Made by a program: the position numbers and the translations under genes. A stretch of 13,722 bases of DNA. Origin: JADJNW01 sp046314415 (lineage in GTDB: Bacteria > Bacteroidota > Bacteroidia > Chitinophagales > Saprospiraceae). The stretch is from assembly GCA_046314415.1 (NCBI GenBank), contig JBKBWT010000168.1:1-13722 (forward strand), written 5' to 3'. The notes beneath the pieces are model-generated. The model did not search any database. It saw only the letters and a program-made list of their open reading frames with translations, and was not told the origin of the DNA. Every line of letters starts with the position of its first letter. The first letter of the stretch is position 1. Below are positions 6,557 to 13,722 of the stretch, piece after piece.

Positions 6557-7429
6557 TTATTCTTCGTTTTCGGCTACGGCTCTGCCACCCTTGAGGGCAT
6601 CCAGATACTGCTCGAATTCTTCCCACTGACCGTTTGCCGCTAGTGCTGCTTGCTTTGCCCAGGTAGCCGGATCATGCATTTGATAGCGACTTCCTGCTTC
6701 AGCAAGGATTTCTTTCATGGTATCAACGCTGGTATTCGCCAACTGTTCCCAAGTTGTAATGCCAGCATTGTGGAACAACTCCTCGATCTTAGGACCAATA
6801 CCTTCTACGATTTTCAGATCATCCTTAGTGACCTTCTGACCCGAAGGTAAAGTAATTTTTTCAGAAGTCGTTGCTTTGGGCGTAGATTTTTCTTCTACAG
6901 GAACTGCCGGGCTGGCTTCCAATGCTTCGATGACCCGCTCGGTTTCTTCGTCCACCGTGGTATCCACTGCTGATTGCTCAATGTGGATAGCCGCTTCTTC
7001 CGGCGTATCAGCAGCAGAAATTCCCAATTCTTCCGCCTGTGATTCGGTCATAGACAAAGGTGCTTGCACTTCTGTTTCGATCACTTCCGTTACATCTACT
7101 ACATCAGTCGGAACGGATACAATCATGGATTCGCCAGCAGTTCTTGTGGATGTAGCTTTTACATCGGGTTGCCCTTCCAATGGAACAATACTTACGAAGG
7201 TTCTATCCAAGCGTTGTTTTTTGAATACAACCTTACCGCTGGTAGCTGCGTGCAGGGTATAATCTTTACCCATGTACACGTTTTCACCGGCATAGAATTT
7301 GGTTCCACGTTGACGAACAATGATATTGCCCGCTTTAGCAAACTGACCACCATATAATTTGACGCCTAATCTCTTAGGATTACTATCGCGACCATTTTGG
7401 GTACTACCTTCCCCTTTTTTATGTGCCAT
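6557..7429 (-). CDS. rpmA: Ribosomal protein L27 fused to an acidic linker and a helix-hairpin-helix domain
   Basis: 290 residues against about 85 for a normal L27. Residues 1-86 are a clear L27: MAHKKGEGSTQNGRDSNPKR, LGVKLYGGQ, AGNIIVRQRGTKF, G-x-N-V-x-x-G-K-D-Y-T-L and V-V-F-K-K. L27 sits near the peptidyl-transferase centre of the 50S subunit. Residues 87-198 form a Glu/Thr/Val/Ala-rich, probably flexible linker. Residues 199-283 hold a helix-hairpin-helix-type domain with LKIVEGIGPKIEELF, A-G-I-T-T-W-E-Q-L-A and A-G-S-R-Y-Q-M-H-D-P-A-T-W, a pattern known from stand-alone nucleic-acid-binding HhH proteins. The frame runs unbroken from the L27 start to the stop at 6557. The role of the extension is unknown. 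The gene follows rplU by 75 bp and is probably co-transcribed with it. Confidence 0.92.
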   Translation of the reverse strand: MAHKKGEGSTQNGRDSNPKRLGVKLYGGQFAKAGNIIVRQRGTKFYAGENVYMGKDYTLHAATSGKVVFKKQRLDRTFVSIVPLEGQPDVKATSTRTAGESMIVSVPTDVVDVTEVIETEVQAPLSMTESQAEELGISAADTPEEAAIHIEQSAVDTTVDEETERVIEALEASPAVPVEEKSTPKATTSEKITLPSGQKVTKDDLKIVEGIGPKIEELFHNAGITTWEQLANTSVDTMKEILAEAGSRYQMHDPATWAKQAALAANGQWEEFEQYLDALKGGRAVAENEE

Positions 7430-7504
7430 TTCTTTTAAATTTGAAAATTAGAAATTTGAGATTTGAAATGCTTTTCACATTTCGCATTTCTTATTTCTCC
7501 TCTT
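7430..7504 (-). other. rplU-rpmA gap with hairpin and ATTTGA repeats
   Basis: This 75-bp AT-rich spacer has an inverted repeat (GAAATGC 7465-7471, GCATTTC 7484-7490, 12-base loop) and several copies of ATTTGA or its relatives on the plus strand (7438-7466). No T-run follows the hairpin on the minus strand, so it does not look like a terminator. It may be an RNA processing or folding site between the two genes, or a degenerate intergenic repeat. Confidence 0.45.
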
Positions 7505-7819
7505 TTAGACAGCGATGCTATCAATTTTAATAAGCGTAAAACGTTGACGATGTCCTTTTTTGAGCTTATAGCCTTTCCGTCTTTTCTTTTTGAAGATAAT
7601 CACTTTATCTCCCTTCTGACGACCAAGTACGGTAGCAGTTACTTTGGCTCCATTGAGCACCGGCTTGCCAAGGGTAATGTCGCCTTCGCCTCTTTCTACC
7701 AGCAAAACCTGGTCGAAAGATACAGAAGCGCCTTCCTCGGCTTCTAGCTGGTGGACGAAGAGCTCTTGCCCTTCCTCAACTTTGAACTGCTGACCAGCTA
7801 TGGTTACGATTGCAAACAT
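7505..7819 (-). CDS. rplU: 50S ribosomal protein L21
   Basis: 104 residues, the usual length of bacterial L21. It begins MFAIVTIAGQQFKVEEGQ and contains V-L-L-V-E, I-T-L-G-K-P and the basic stretch FKKKRRKGYKLKKGHRQRF near the C-terminus, all typical of L21, an early-binding 23S rRNA protein of the large subunit. It is the first gene of a two-gene minus-strand operon with rpmA, the conserved order in bacteria. Unlike the L27 next to it, it has no extension. Confidence 0.97.
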   Translation of the reverse strand: MFAIVTIAGQQFKVEEGQELFVHQLEAEEGASVSFDQVLLVERGEGDITLGKPVLNGAKVTATVLGRQKGDKVIIFKKKRRKGYKLKKGHRQRFTLIKIDSIAV

Positions 7820-7862
7820 GAGCTAAATTTTAATAAATTGAATGATTTTTCAAAATGGTCTG

Positions 7863-7893
7863 CAAAGGTAGGGATTCTCAAGCATATACACAA
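7863..7893 (-). promoter_or_regulatory. Promoter of rplU-rpmA
   Basis: On the minus strand a -7 element TACCTTTG (7870-7863) exactly fits the Bacteroidota TAnnTTTG consensus. A TTG -33-like element (7893-7891) lies 20 bp upstream, within the normal 19-21 bp range. The start site would fall near 7856, giving a short leader of about 37 bases before the ATG at 7819. Confidence 0.6.
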
Positions 7894-7926
7894 CAGCCCT
7901 TTTAAAAAATTATCAATTTACGCCTG

Positions 7927-7943
7927 TTTCATTTCAAATGAAA
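7927..7943. terminator. Possible weak terminator or dyad after the protease-like gene
   Basis: TTTCATTT (7927-7934) and AAATGAAA (7936-7943) form a perfect dyad around one base, 12 bases past the stop of the minus-strand gene at 7955. A run of six T on the minus strand comes only about 20 bases later, so termination is doubtful. It could instead be an operator upstream of rplU. Confidence 0.3.
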
Positions 7944-7954
7944 TCCTGCCTGCT

Positions 7955-9184
7955 TTAAATCAATTCCCGCAGTTGGAAACGTTTTACCAGCCGCTGGTCG
8001 CCGCGTTTAAGCGTTAGTTTGACCGTTTTACCGGTTTTTTTCTGAAATCTTTGGGTCAAATCTGCCAAATGCATAAAAGTAGTAGGAAATCCATTTACAT
8101 TTTTGATTTCATCTCCAACCTGAATACCTGCTTCGGCGGCAGGGCTGTTTTCGATCAGATCCACGACGGTAAACACGTTGAGGTTGACGCCCGATGCAGC
8201 AATGATTAAGCCACTTTTGTCATATTGAAACTTGCGGCGGTAACTTTTTTCAGGCTGTAAATACAGTTTACCTTTAATATAATCAATGGTGATTTCAAAA
8301 CGGTCCAAAATCTGATTGCCAATAATGCCATTGCGTTTATTCAAAAAAGCGGTATCTACATCCGGCGATAATTCCTGAAAATTGGTAATGACTCCTTCCA
8401 ACTGATGTTCACCGATACTCAATTGCTCAACTCTGCCCATAAATCCTTGCAAAAAACCGCCCAGCCCCATTCCGATTTTACTGCGAATGTATTTAGATGG
8501 AAGATTAAATGCCGGGTGCGAATTGGTGTACAGCAGCAATGAAATACTGGCACCGGTATCAATCAAATATTTTGCTTTAATATTGTTGCTAGCAGTGAGC
8601 GAAGTACTAGCTATTAAATAAGGCTTATTACGGTGTAATTCCAAGGGAAACTCCTGTACTTTTCCGCTCGGAGGGCTATAAGAATTCGGGTCATAGAGGG
8701 TAATAATTCTACGCTGGTAATTGATTTTTACAATGAAACGCCGGAATAGATCCGCGCCAATAATGCCATGCACATTGATACCACCGTATTCCTCGAATCG
8801 AAAATAATCTTCATCCAATACCAGAATCGAGCGATTGGTTGCCACCATATTATTAAGGGTCAGCTTGACGCCACGCGCCAGGTAAGCATATAGTTCAGTA
8901 CTCATATCCGCGCCCACGAGCACGAAGCGGCGTTCGTAGTTGATTTGCAAGAGGTCGGTAATTTCTCTTTGCGTCAGAATGGTATGCTCGGCACCGGTGT
9001 CAAAAATAAATTTTAAGGGAAAAATGTCATTGAATAGTACTTTTACAACAATAAAATTATTCTCATACTCAAAGGGGATTTCTACCTTTTTTACATTGCG
9101 TAGGGTAGCATCAAAAGATTGGGCATAACCGGTCAGGACAATACAGCAGGCAAATAGTGCCGTCAATAATGGTATCTTATTCAT
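7955..9184 (-). CDS. Secreted double retropepsin-like aspartyl protease with PDZ domain
   Basis: 409 residues. Residues 1-21 form a signal peptide (cleavage likely after G-Y-A). Two retropepsin-like halves follow: the first has FIFDTGAEHTIL (Asp62-Thr-Gly) and GIIGADLFRRF (139-150); the second has YLIDTGASISLLL (Asp209-Thr-Gly) and GIIGNQILDRF (286-296). DTG plus a downstream hydrophobic-hydrophobic-G motif is the active-site pattern of aspartyl proteases, and a single-chain two-lobe enzyme needs both. A PDZ domain (about 318-405, with N-S-P-A-A-E-A-G-I-Q-V-G-D-E-I) closes the protein. The product is probably periplasmic or surface-bound; the substrate is unknown. It belongs to the aspartyl-protease/PDZ proteins common in Bacteroidota. 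It is divergent to the SusC-like gene but separated by 651 bp. Confidence 0.87.
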   Translation of the reverse strand: MNKIPLLTALFACCIVLTGYAQSFDATLRNVKKVEIPFEYENNFIVVKVLFNDIFPLKFIFDTGAEHTILTQREITDLLQINYERRFVLVGADMSTELYAYLARGVKLTLNNMVATNRSILVLDEDYFRFEEYGGINVHGIIGADLFRRFIVKINYQRRIITLYDPNSYSPPSGKVQEFPLELHRNKPYLIASTSLTASNNIKAKYLIDTGASISLLLYTNSHPAFNLPSKYIRSKIGMGLGGFLQGFMGRVEQLSIGEHQLEGVITNFQELSPDVDTAFLNKRNGIIGNQILDRFEITIDYIKGKLYLQPEKSYRRKFQYDKSGLIIAASGVNLNVFTVVDLIENSPAAEAGIQVGDEIKNVNGFPTTFMHLADLTQRFQKKTGKTVKLTLKRGDQRLVKRFQLRELI

Positions 9185-9247
9185 ATAGTCGGGAGTGAAT
9201 TTAAAATTTTCTATTGGTCTTTGCTGCTTTTTTCAGTATTTTTGTCT

Positions 9248-9280
9248 GAAAGTTAACTTTCTTTTTACAATAAAGAAAGT
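9248..9280. promoter_or_regulatory. Palindrome cluster upstream of the protease-like gene
   Basis: GAAAGTTAACTTTC (9248-9261) is a perfect 14-bp palindrome. Its right half also pairs with AAAGAAAGT (9272-9280) through ACTTTCTTT (9256-9264), with a 7-base loop. There are thus three GAAAGT-type half sites in 33 bp, 64-96 bp upstream of the ATG at 9184. They could be an operator for a dimeric regulator; no T-run supports a terminator. Confidence 0.4.
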
Positions 9281-9566
9281 AGAAAAATTATCTTGAAATT
9301 TTTATGGTTCTAAATATTTGCAATTGATCGATTGTTAAAAACGAGCCAGTTCAAAAATATCAGTTTGTCCTTAATGTTTTCTGATAATATGTCTGTCTCA
9401 TAAAACCGATTTTCTAATGCTGATTTAGTGCGATTCTTGTCATCAATCATCAGCACTTACCTATTAACAATGCTATTTTACTATACGTGAGGCTTTTAGG
9501 TTGTAGAAGAGGAAAAAGAATTAACTAAAAAATCGATGTGAGCAACTTAATAATTCCCAATATAAT

Positions 9567-9599
9567 TTTGATTTAAAACTTCTTTAAAAAATATTTTTG
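9567..9599 (+). promoter_or_regulatory. Likely promoter of the SusC/SusD-like operon
   Basis: TTTG (9567-9570) and TATTTTTG (9592-9599) are spaced by 21 bp and match the Bacteroidota -33 TTTG / -7 TAnnTTTG consensus. The start site would lie near 9606, leaving a leader of about 230 bases before the ATG at 9836. The region is AT-rich, so a chance match is possible. Confidence 0.5.
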
Positions 9600-9835
9600 C
9601 CTGTTCTTGTTTTTTTTGAATGTATTTTAGACTTTTACGAGTCGAAATAAGTGTAAAGAAAACACCTAGTCAATTTCGGCTAGTATTACCACGTCTATAT
9701 CAAACCAAAAACTAATAGTGAAAGAGTGACAGGAAACGCGGAAAACGCTGACCTTAATTTCTTGCCTCGGGCATTTTGTCGGGGGTATATAAATGCGTAT
9801 TTTCTTTAGTTTTTTTAACCAAACCGAAGTAATGT

Positions 9836-12817
9836 ATGAAACTTAGAGTCGACTATTGCTCCAAATGGTTGCTCGTTGTCCTGATTCTTGTATTGGGAAG
9901 TGCCGCTTTCGCGCAACGTACCATCACAGGAAAAATCACGGATGCAGCAACAGGCGATCCACTTATCGGTGCCAACGTCTTGGCGGTTGGTACCACCACA
10001 GGTACGGCAACAGATATTGATGGTACCTACTCACTACAAGTACCGGAAGGTGCTACAGAATTGGAATTTTCTTATACTGGTTATAGCTCACAGCGTGTGG
10101 CTATCGGCGCTTCCAATACCATTGATATTGCGCTCTCTGCCGGTCAGGCATTGGAGGAGATCGTGGTAGTAGGTTATGGTACGCAGCGTTCGCGAGAAGT
10201 AACGAGTGCCATCACCAGTGTAAAGGAAGAAGATTTTAACAAGGGTAACGTGTCGAACCCGGCACAGTTGCTACAAGGTAAAGTAGCGGGTCTGGCAATT
10301 ACCCGTCCGGGTTCTAACCCGAACCAAAGCTTCCAGATTCGTTTGCGTGGTCTCTCTACGGTAGGTGCAAATACCTCTCCACTGGTTATTATTGATGGAG
10401 TGATTGGCGCTGACCTGAACAGTGTGGATCCGAATGACATTTCTTCTATCGACGTATTGAAAGATGGTTCGGCTGCTGCTATTTACGGAACGCGGGGTGC
10501 ATCCGGGGTAATTATTATTACCACCAAGAGAGGTGCTCAAGGTACAGCAACCATTGAATACAATGGTTTTGCTACGGCAGAAGTAGTATCCAATCAAGTA
10601 GATGTACTCACTGCTGATCAGTATCGGAGCTTCCGGGGCGGTCCTGATGGCTCTATCAAAGGAACGGACCTGGGTTCCAGCACCGACTGGTTTGACGAGA
10701 TTACCCGTACCGGTATCTCTACCATGCACAACCTTGCCCTGTCAGGAGGAACGGCTAAAACAGCCTATCGTATCTCTGCCAACTACCGGGATAATCAAGG
10801 TGTCGCTATGAACACTGGTTTCCAGCAGTTGAACGCACGTTTAAATTTAACCCAAAAAGCGCTGAAAGATCGCTTGTCGCTTTCTTTTAACATAGCTACT
10901 ACCAATCGTAATGAGGAGTTAGGTTTCAACGAAGCCTTCCGTTATGCTACGATTTACAATCCGACGGCGCCTGTTCGCAGCACTGATGCTTCTGCTGCTC
11001 GCTATGATGGTTATTTCCAACAGACATTGTTCGATTACTACAATCCAGTTGCCATCTTAGAGCAAAACAGAAATGAAGTAAAACGCAACGTTATTTTGGC
11101 GAATGTGCGTGGTGACTACAAACTTTTAGATAATTTGACGTTGAGTGCTTCTTATTCACGGGAGCGTAAGACGCGTGACCTGGGTGAATATTTTGACAAA
11201 AACAGCTTCTGGGTGGGTGCTGACCGCAACGGTCTTGCTACGCGCGAATTCAATCAGGATGAGTACGAATTGTTCGAGAGTACTGCTGAGTATAACCAAG
11301 CGTTCGGCGGTCTCGAAATGCGCCTATTGGGTGGTTATTCTTTCCAGGAATTTACCTTTGATGGATTCCGCATGCAAGGGGGGAATTTCCTCACCGATGC
11401 ATTTGGATTCAATAATATTAGCGCGGCTCAGGATTTTGATAACGGTTTGGCAGATGTGTCAAGTTACAAGAACACCTACCGCCTGATCGCTTTCTTCGGT
11501 CGTTTGAATTTGAATTTCAGCAATAACTACTTTGTTACGGCAAGTTTGCGTAGAGAAGGTACCTCGCGCTTTGGTGAAGACAACCGTTGGGGTCTTTTCC
11601 CTGCAGTGAGTGCCGGTGTGACGTTGAGCAACTTGTTTGACATCAGTGGTGTAGATAACCTGAAGCTTCGCGTTGGTTATGGTGTAACGGGTAACATTCC
11701 TAGAGAAAGCTACCTGTCGCTGCGCCGCTTCGGACCGACCGGTAACTTCTTAGTAAATGGTAAATGGATTCCAAGTTATGGTCCGGTAAGTAACCCTAAC
11801 CCGGATTTGAAGTGGGAAACGAAAAACGATATCTCGGCTGGTTTGGACTTCGCTTTAATGGATTATAAGTTAACCGGTTCGTTTGACTTTTTCACGACAA
11901 CGACTCAAGACTTGATTTTGAACTTCAACGTACCTGTTCCACCTAACCTGTTCGACCGTACTTATTTCAACGTAGGTGAATTGAGAAACTCCGGTTTGGA
12001 ATTTGTAGTAAACTATACGCCTATCTCTAAGCCTAAGTTTACTTGGACGACGGGGTTGAATGGTACTTACTACCTGGAAAACAAGATTGTATCCTTGTCA
12101 CAAGGTGATTTAAGCTTCGGTGGTATCCGCGACGTTTCCGGCTTCGGTTCTCCGGGTCAAAACGGTACACCGCTGATTCGTATCGAAGAGGGTAAACCCA
12201 TCGGTCAAATTCTGGGCTTGCAGTACGCTGGTGTTTCTCCTGAAGGTACCTGGCTGTTTGTTGACACAGATGGCGATGGTAAGATTGATGACGCAAAAGA
12301 CCGTGCAATTATCGGTAATGGTCTGCCAAAGGCACAATTGGGCTGGAATAACACCTTCAATATTGGTAACTTAGATTTCACGATGTTTATTGATGGTTTC
12401 TTCGGACATGATCTGATCAACTCTTTCCGTGGTTTCTACGAAGCCCCGAACGCAATCGGTTCTTACAACATTCTGGCTTCTACCTTGGATGATGAAAACC
12501 TGGTAAGATTGAAAGATGCACCGAAATTCTCCAGCTTACACGTAGAAAATGCTTCATTTATACGTTTGAACAACGCTACGTTGGGTTACAACTTTAAACT
12601 CCCAAGCGGTGGGGCGTTCAGCAGAATAAGAGTGTATCTGACCGGTGAGCGTCTGTTCTACGTTACCAATTACAAAGGGGTTGATCCAGAACCACGTCTG
12701 ACGGATGATGGTGAAGACAATGCGGGTGATCTTGGTCCGCTGGCACCAGGTATTGACCGTCGTAACTCTTGGTACCGTACGGCTGCTTTTACTTTCGGTT
12801 TGCAGGTTGGATTCTAA
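9836..12817 (+). CDS. SusC/RagA-family TonB-dependent outer-membrane receptor
   Basis: 993 residues, a normal SusC length. Residues 1-26 are a signal peptide (ends A-A-F-A-Q). Residues 28-102 form the carboxypeptidase-regulatory-like domain (G-K-I-T-D-A-A-T-G-D-P-L-I-G-A-N-V). A TonB-box-like EEIVVVGYGTQ follows (107-117), then the plug (about 120-232) with LQGKVAGLAI, IRLRGLSTVG, PLVIIDGV, V-L-K-D-G-S-A-A-A-I-Y-G-T-R-G-A-S-G-V-I and ITTKRG. The rest is a 22-strand-type barrel, with a D-T-D-G-D-G-K-I-D-D loop typical of the family near the C-terminus and an aromatic last residue. It imports a ligand across the outer membrane using TonB energy, together with the SusD-like lipoprotein downstream. 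The substrate cannot be told from sequence. ATG 9836 is chosen over ATG 9832, which reaches a stop after four codons. Confidence 0.95.
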   Translation: MKLRVDYCSKWLLVVLILVLGSAAFAQRTITGKITDAATGDPLIGANVLAVGTTTGTATDIDGTYSLQVPEGATELEFSYTGYSSQRVAIGASNTIDIALSAGQALEEIVVVGYGTQRSREVTSAITSVKEEDFNKGNVSNPAQLLQGKVAGLAITRPGSNPNQSFQIRLRGLSTVGANTSPLVIIDGVIGADLNSVDPNDISSIDVLKDGSAAAIYGTRGASGVIIITTKRGAQGTATIEYNGFATAEVVSNQVDVLTADQYRSFRGGPDGSIKGTDLGSSTDWFDEITRTGISTMHNLALSGGTAKTAYRISANYRDNQGVAMNTGFQQLNARLNLTQKALKDRLSLSFNIATTNRNEELGFNEAFRYATIYNPTAPVRSTDASAARYDGYFQQTLFDYYNPVAILEQNRNEVKRNVILANVRGDYKLLDNLTLSASYSRERKTRDLGEYFDKNSFWVGADRNGLATREFNQDEYELFESTAEYNQAFGGLEMRLLGGYSFQEFTFDGFRMQGGNFLTDAFGFNNISAAQDFDNGLADVSSYKNTYRLIAFFGRLNLNFSNNYFVTASLRREGTSRFGEDNRWGLFPAVSAGVTLSNLFDISGVDNLKLRVGYGVTGNIPRESYLSLRRFGPTGNFLVNGKWIPSYGPVSNPNPDLKWETKNDISAGLDFALMDYKLTGSFDFFTTTTQDLILNFNVPVPPNLFDRTYFNVGELRNSGLEFVVNYTPISKPKFTWTTGLNGTYYLENKIVSLSQGDLSFGGIRDVSGFGSPGQNGTPLIRIEEGKPIGQILGLQYAGVSPEGTWLFVDTDGDGKIDDAKDRAIIGNGLPKAQLGWNNTFNIGNLDFTMFIDGFFGHDLINSFRGFYEAPNAIGSYNILASTLDDENLVRLKDAPKFSSLHVENASFIRLNNATLGYNFKLPSGGAFSRIRVYLTGERLFYVTNYKGVDPEPRLTDDGEDNAGDLGPLAPGIDRRNSWYRTAAFTFGLQVGF

Positions 12818-12969
12818 GAATAAAAGGGGTAGGCATTTTTTTGCAAAAGTGTCTGCTCCAAACATTTTTTGAACGTTCAGAAATTACGAAAAATTATAAA
12901 CTTACTTTTAATTTTGTAGTTAACCTTCTGAGCGAACTCAAATTCTATTTAATTTTAAATTAGTAAACA
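12818..12969. other. SusC-SusD intergenic spacer
   Basis: A 152-bp AT-rich gap, longer than is usual between susC and susD genes. It contains a perfect 10-bp palindrome TGAACGTTCA (12870-12879) and a TAATTTTG (12909-12916) that fits the -7 consensus but has no matching -33 element. No terminator is seen, so read-through into the SusD-like gene is likely. Confidence 0.5.
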
Positions 12970-13722
12970 ATGAGACTATATAACTATTTAAAAGTTCTGG
13001 CAACGCTGCTACTTGTGGCGTCCTTCAACCAGTCATGTACGGATTTGGATGAAGAATTATTCAGCCAGGTAACAGAAGATAACTTCTTCAAAACGGAAGA
13101 AGAATTTATCTCTGCGCTTGGTGCCGCTTACACCAGTTTACGGGGATATGGTGGCAACGGTAGTATTTTTTCGGCACAAGAGGTAACTTCTGATGAAATC
13201 GTGGTGCCTACTCGTGGTAACGACTGGAATGACGGTGGTAACTGGCGTGCACTATATCTTCACACTTATGGTCCAGAGACAGATAACGTAAGAGATACCT
13301 GGCCCTTCTTATATGGTGGTGTTAATGCTTGTAACCGCTTGATTTTCCAATTCCAAAACCTGGATGTAGCCGGTAAGGATGCTTTTGTTTCTGAGTTGAA
13401 AGCATTGCGTGCACTCTACTATATGTGGTTGTTGGATATCTATGGCAATGTTCCGATTGTGGATCGTTTTGACGTACCCGATGGATTTGCTCCTGCTAAT
13501 AATACCCGTGCTGAAGTATATGCATTCGTAGAAAGAGAATTGGTACAAAACCTGCCAAATCTGAGCAAAAATGTAGATCAATCTACCTATGGTCGGATGA
13601 ACTATTATGCCGCACAGGCAGTACTGGCAAACTTGTATCTGAATGCACAAGTTTATACCGGTAAAGCAGAATGGGCAAAAGCTGCGGCTGCGGCGGATGA
13701 GATCATCAACTCTGGTAAATAC
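12970..13722 (+). CDS. SusD/RagB-family outer-membrane lipoprotein (3'-truncated)
   Basis: 251 residues are visible and the frame is open to the window end. The N-terminus is a lipoprotein signal with Cys23 in S-F-N-Q-S-C, followed by acidic residues (T-D-L-D-E-E-L) as is usual for surface export. SusD hallmarks follow: T-E-D-N-F-F-K-T-E-E-E-F (35-46), N-W-R-A-L-Y-L-H-T-Y (91-100), W-P-x-L-Y-G-G-V-N-A-C-N-R-L-I (111-125) and the helix S-E-L-K-A-L-R-A-L-Y-Y-M-W-L-L-D-I-Y-G-N-V-P-I-V (141-164). It forms the lid of the SusC-like transporter and binds the ligand outside the cell. SusD proteins are usually about 450-600 residues, so roughly half is missing. It lies 152 bp after the SusC-like stop in the same operon. 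Confidence 0.94.
   Translation, partial: MRLYNYLKVLATLLLVASFNQSCTDLDEELFSQVTEDNFFKTEEEFISALGAAYTSLRGYGGNGSIFSAQEVTSDEIVVPTRGNDWNDGGNWRALYLHTYGPETDNVRDTWPFLYGGVNACNRLIFQFQNLDVAGKDAFVSELKALRALYYMWLLDIYGNVPIVDRFDVPDGFAPANNTRAEVYAFVERELVQNLPNLSKNVDQSTYGRMNYYAAQAVLANLYLNAQVYTGKAEWAKAAAAADEIINSGKY

Larger units (their letters stand above)
9185..9835. other. 651-bp AT-rich divergent intergenic region
   Basis: No gene is supported here in either direction; the ATG-initiated frames I checked are very short. It contains the dyads at 9248-9280, a likely plus-strand promoter at 9567-9599 and a long leader before the SusC-like gene. No clear promoter for the minus-strand protease-like gene is visible. 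A 7-bp inverted repeat with a long loop (9418-9424 and 9449-9455) is weak. Confidence 0.6.

Noticed and set aside
6876..7357. Plus-strand open frames inside rpmA
   Set aside because: They are antisense to the L27 fusion gene, whose minus-strand frame is clearly coding at the L27 and HhH ends.
9418..9455. Inverted repeat TGCTGAT / ATCAGCA
   Set aside because: A 7-bp stem with a 24-base loop and no T-run is too weak to call a terminator or operator.
12909..12916. Internal promoter for the SusD-like gene (TAATTTTG)
   Set aside because: It fits the -7 consensus, but no TTTG or TTG lies 19-21 bp upstream.

Overview
The window looks like a chromosomal segment of a member of the Bacteroidota, most likely of the Saprospiria group. 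This rests on a secreted repeat protein with a type IX secretion C-terminal domain, a SusC/SusD-type outer-membrane uptake pair, an OstA-like protein, a BatE-like TPR/SH3 protein, promoter-like TTTG / TAnnTTTG pairs, and no clear Shine-Dalgarno sequences. The exact taxon is inference.

Layout. Positions 1-3012 (+) hold the 3' part of a large secreted, cysteine-rich repeat protein: eight full HYR-like units plus a ninth partial one, then a TPGYWKNH-type domain and a T9SS sorting domain. A strong hairpin terminator (3069-3110) follows. It abuts an unusual non-coding array (3111-3665) of 26 tandem 21/22-bp units. Each unit carries a small dyad, GTT-N3/4-AAC, and the dyads are always 12 bp apart. 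From 3847 to 6461 (+) lies an envelope gene pair. The first is an OstA/LptA-like gene split by one in-frame TAA at 5026-5028; the second is a BatE-like gene that overlaps its end by ATGA. Convergent to this, on the minus strand, is rplU-rpmA (7819 down to 6557), with a promoter at 7863-7893 and a terminator at 6486-6524. Its L27 carries a roughly 200-residue C-terminal extension ending in a helix-hairpin-helix domain. Also on the minus strand, 9184-7955 encodes a secreted protein with two DTG retropepsin-like motifs and a PDZ domain. A 651-bp non-coding gap with a likely promoter separates it from a plus-strand SusC-like TonB-dependent receptor (9836-12817) and a SusD-like lipoprotein (12970 to the window end, truncated).

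How the genes relate. Most of the content serves the cell envelope: a secreted repeat protein, an LPS-transport-like protein, a membrane-anchored TPR/SH3 protein, a periplasmic aspartyl-protease-like protein and a nutrient-uptake pair. rplU-rpmA is housekeeping. The features most worth a second look are the phased dyad array, the L27 fusion and the nonsense-split OstA-like gene.
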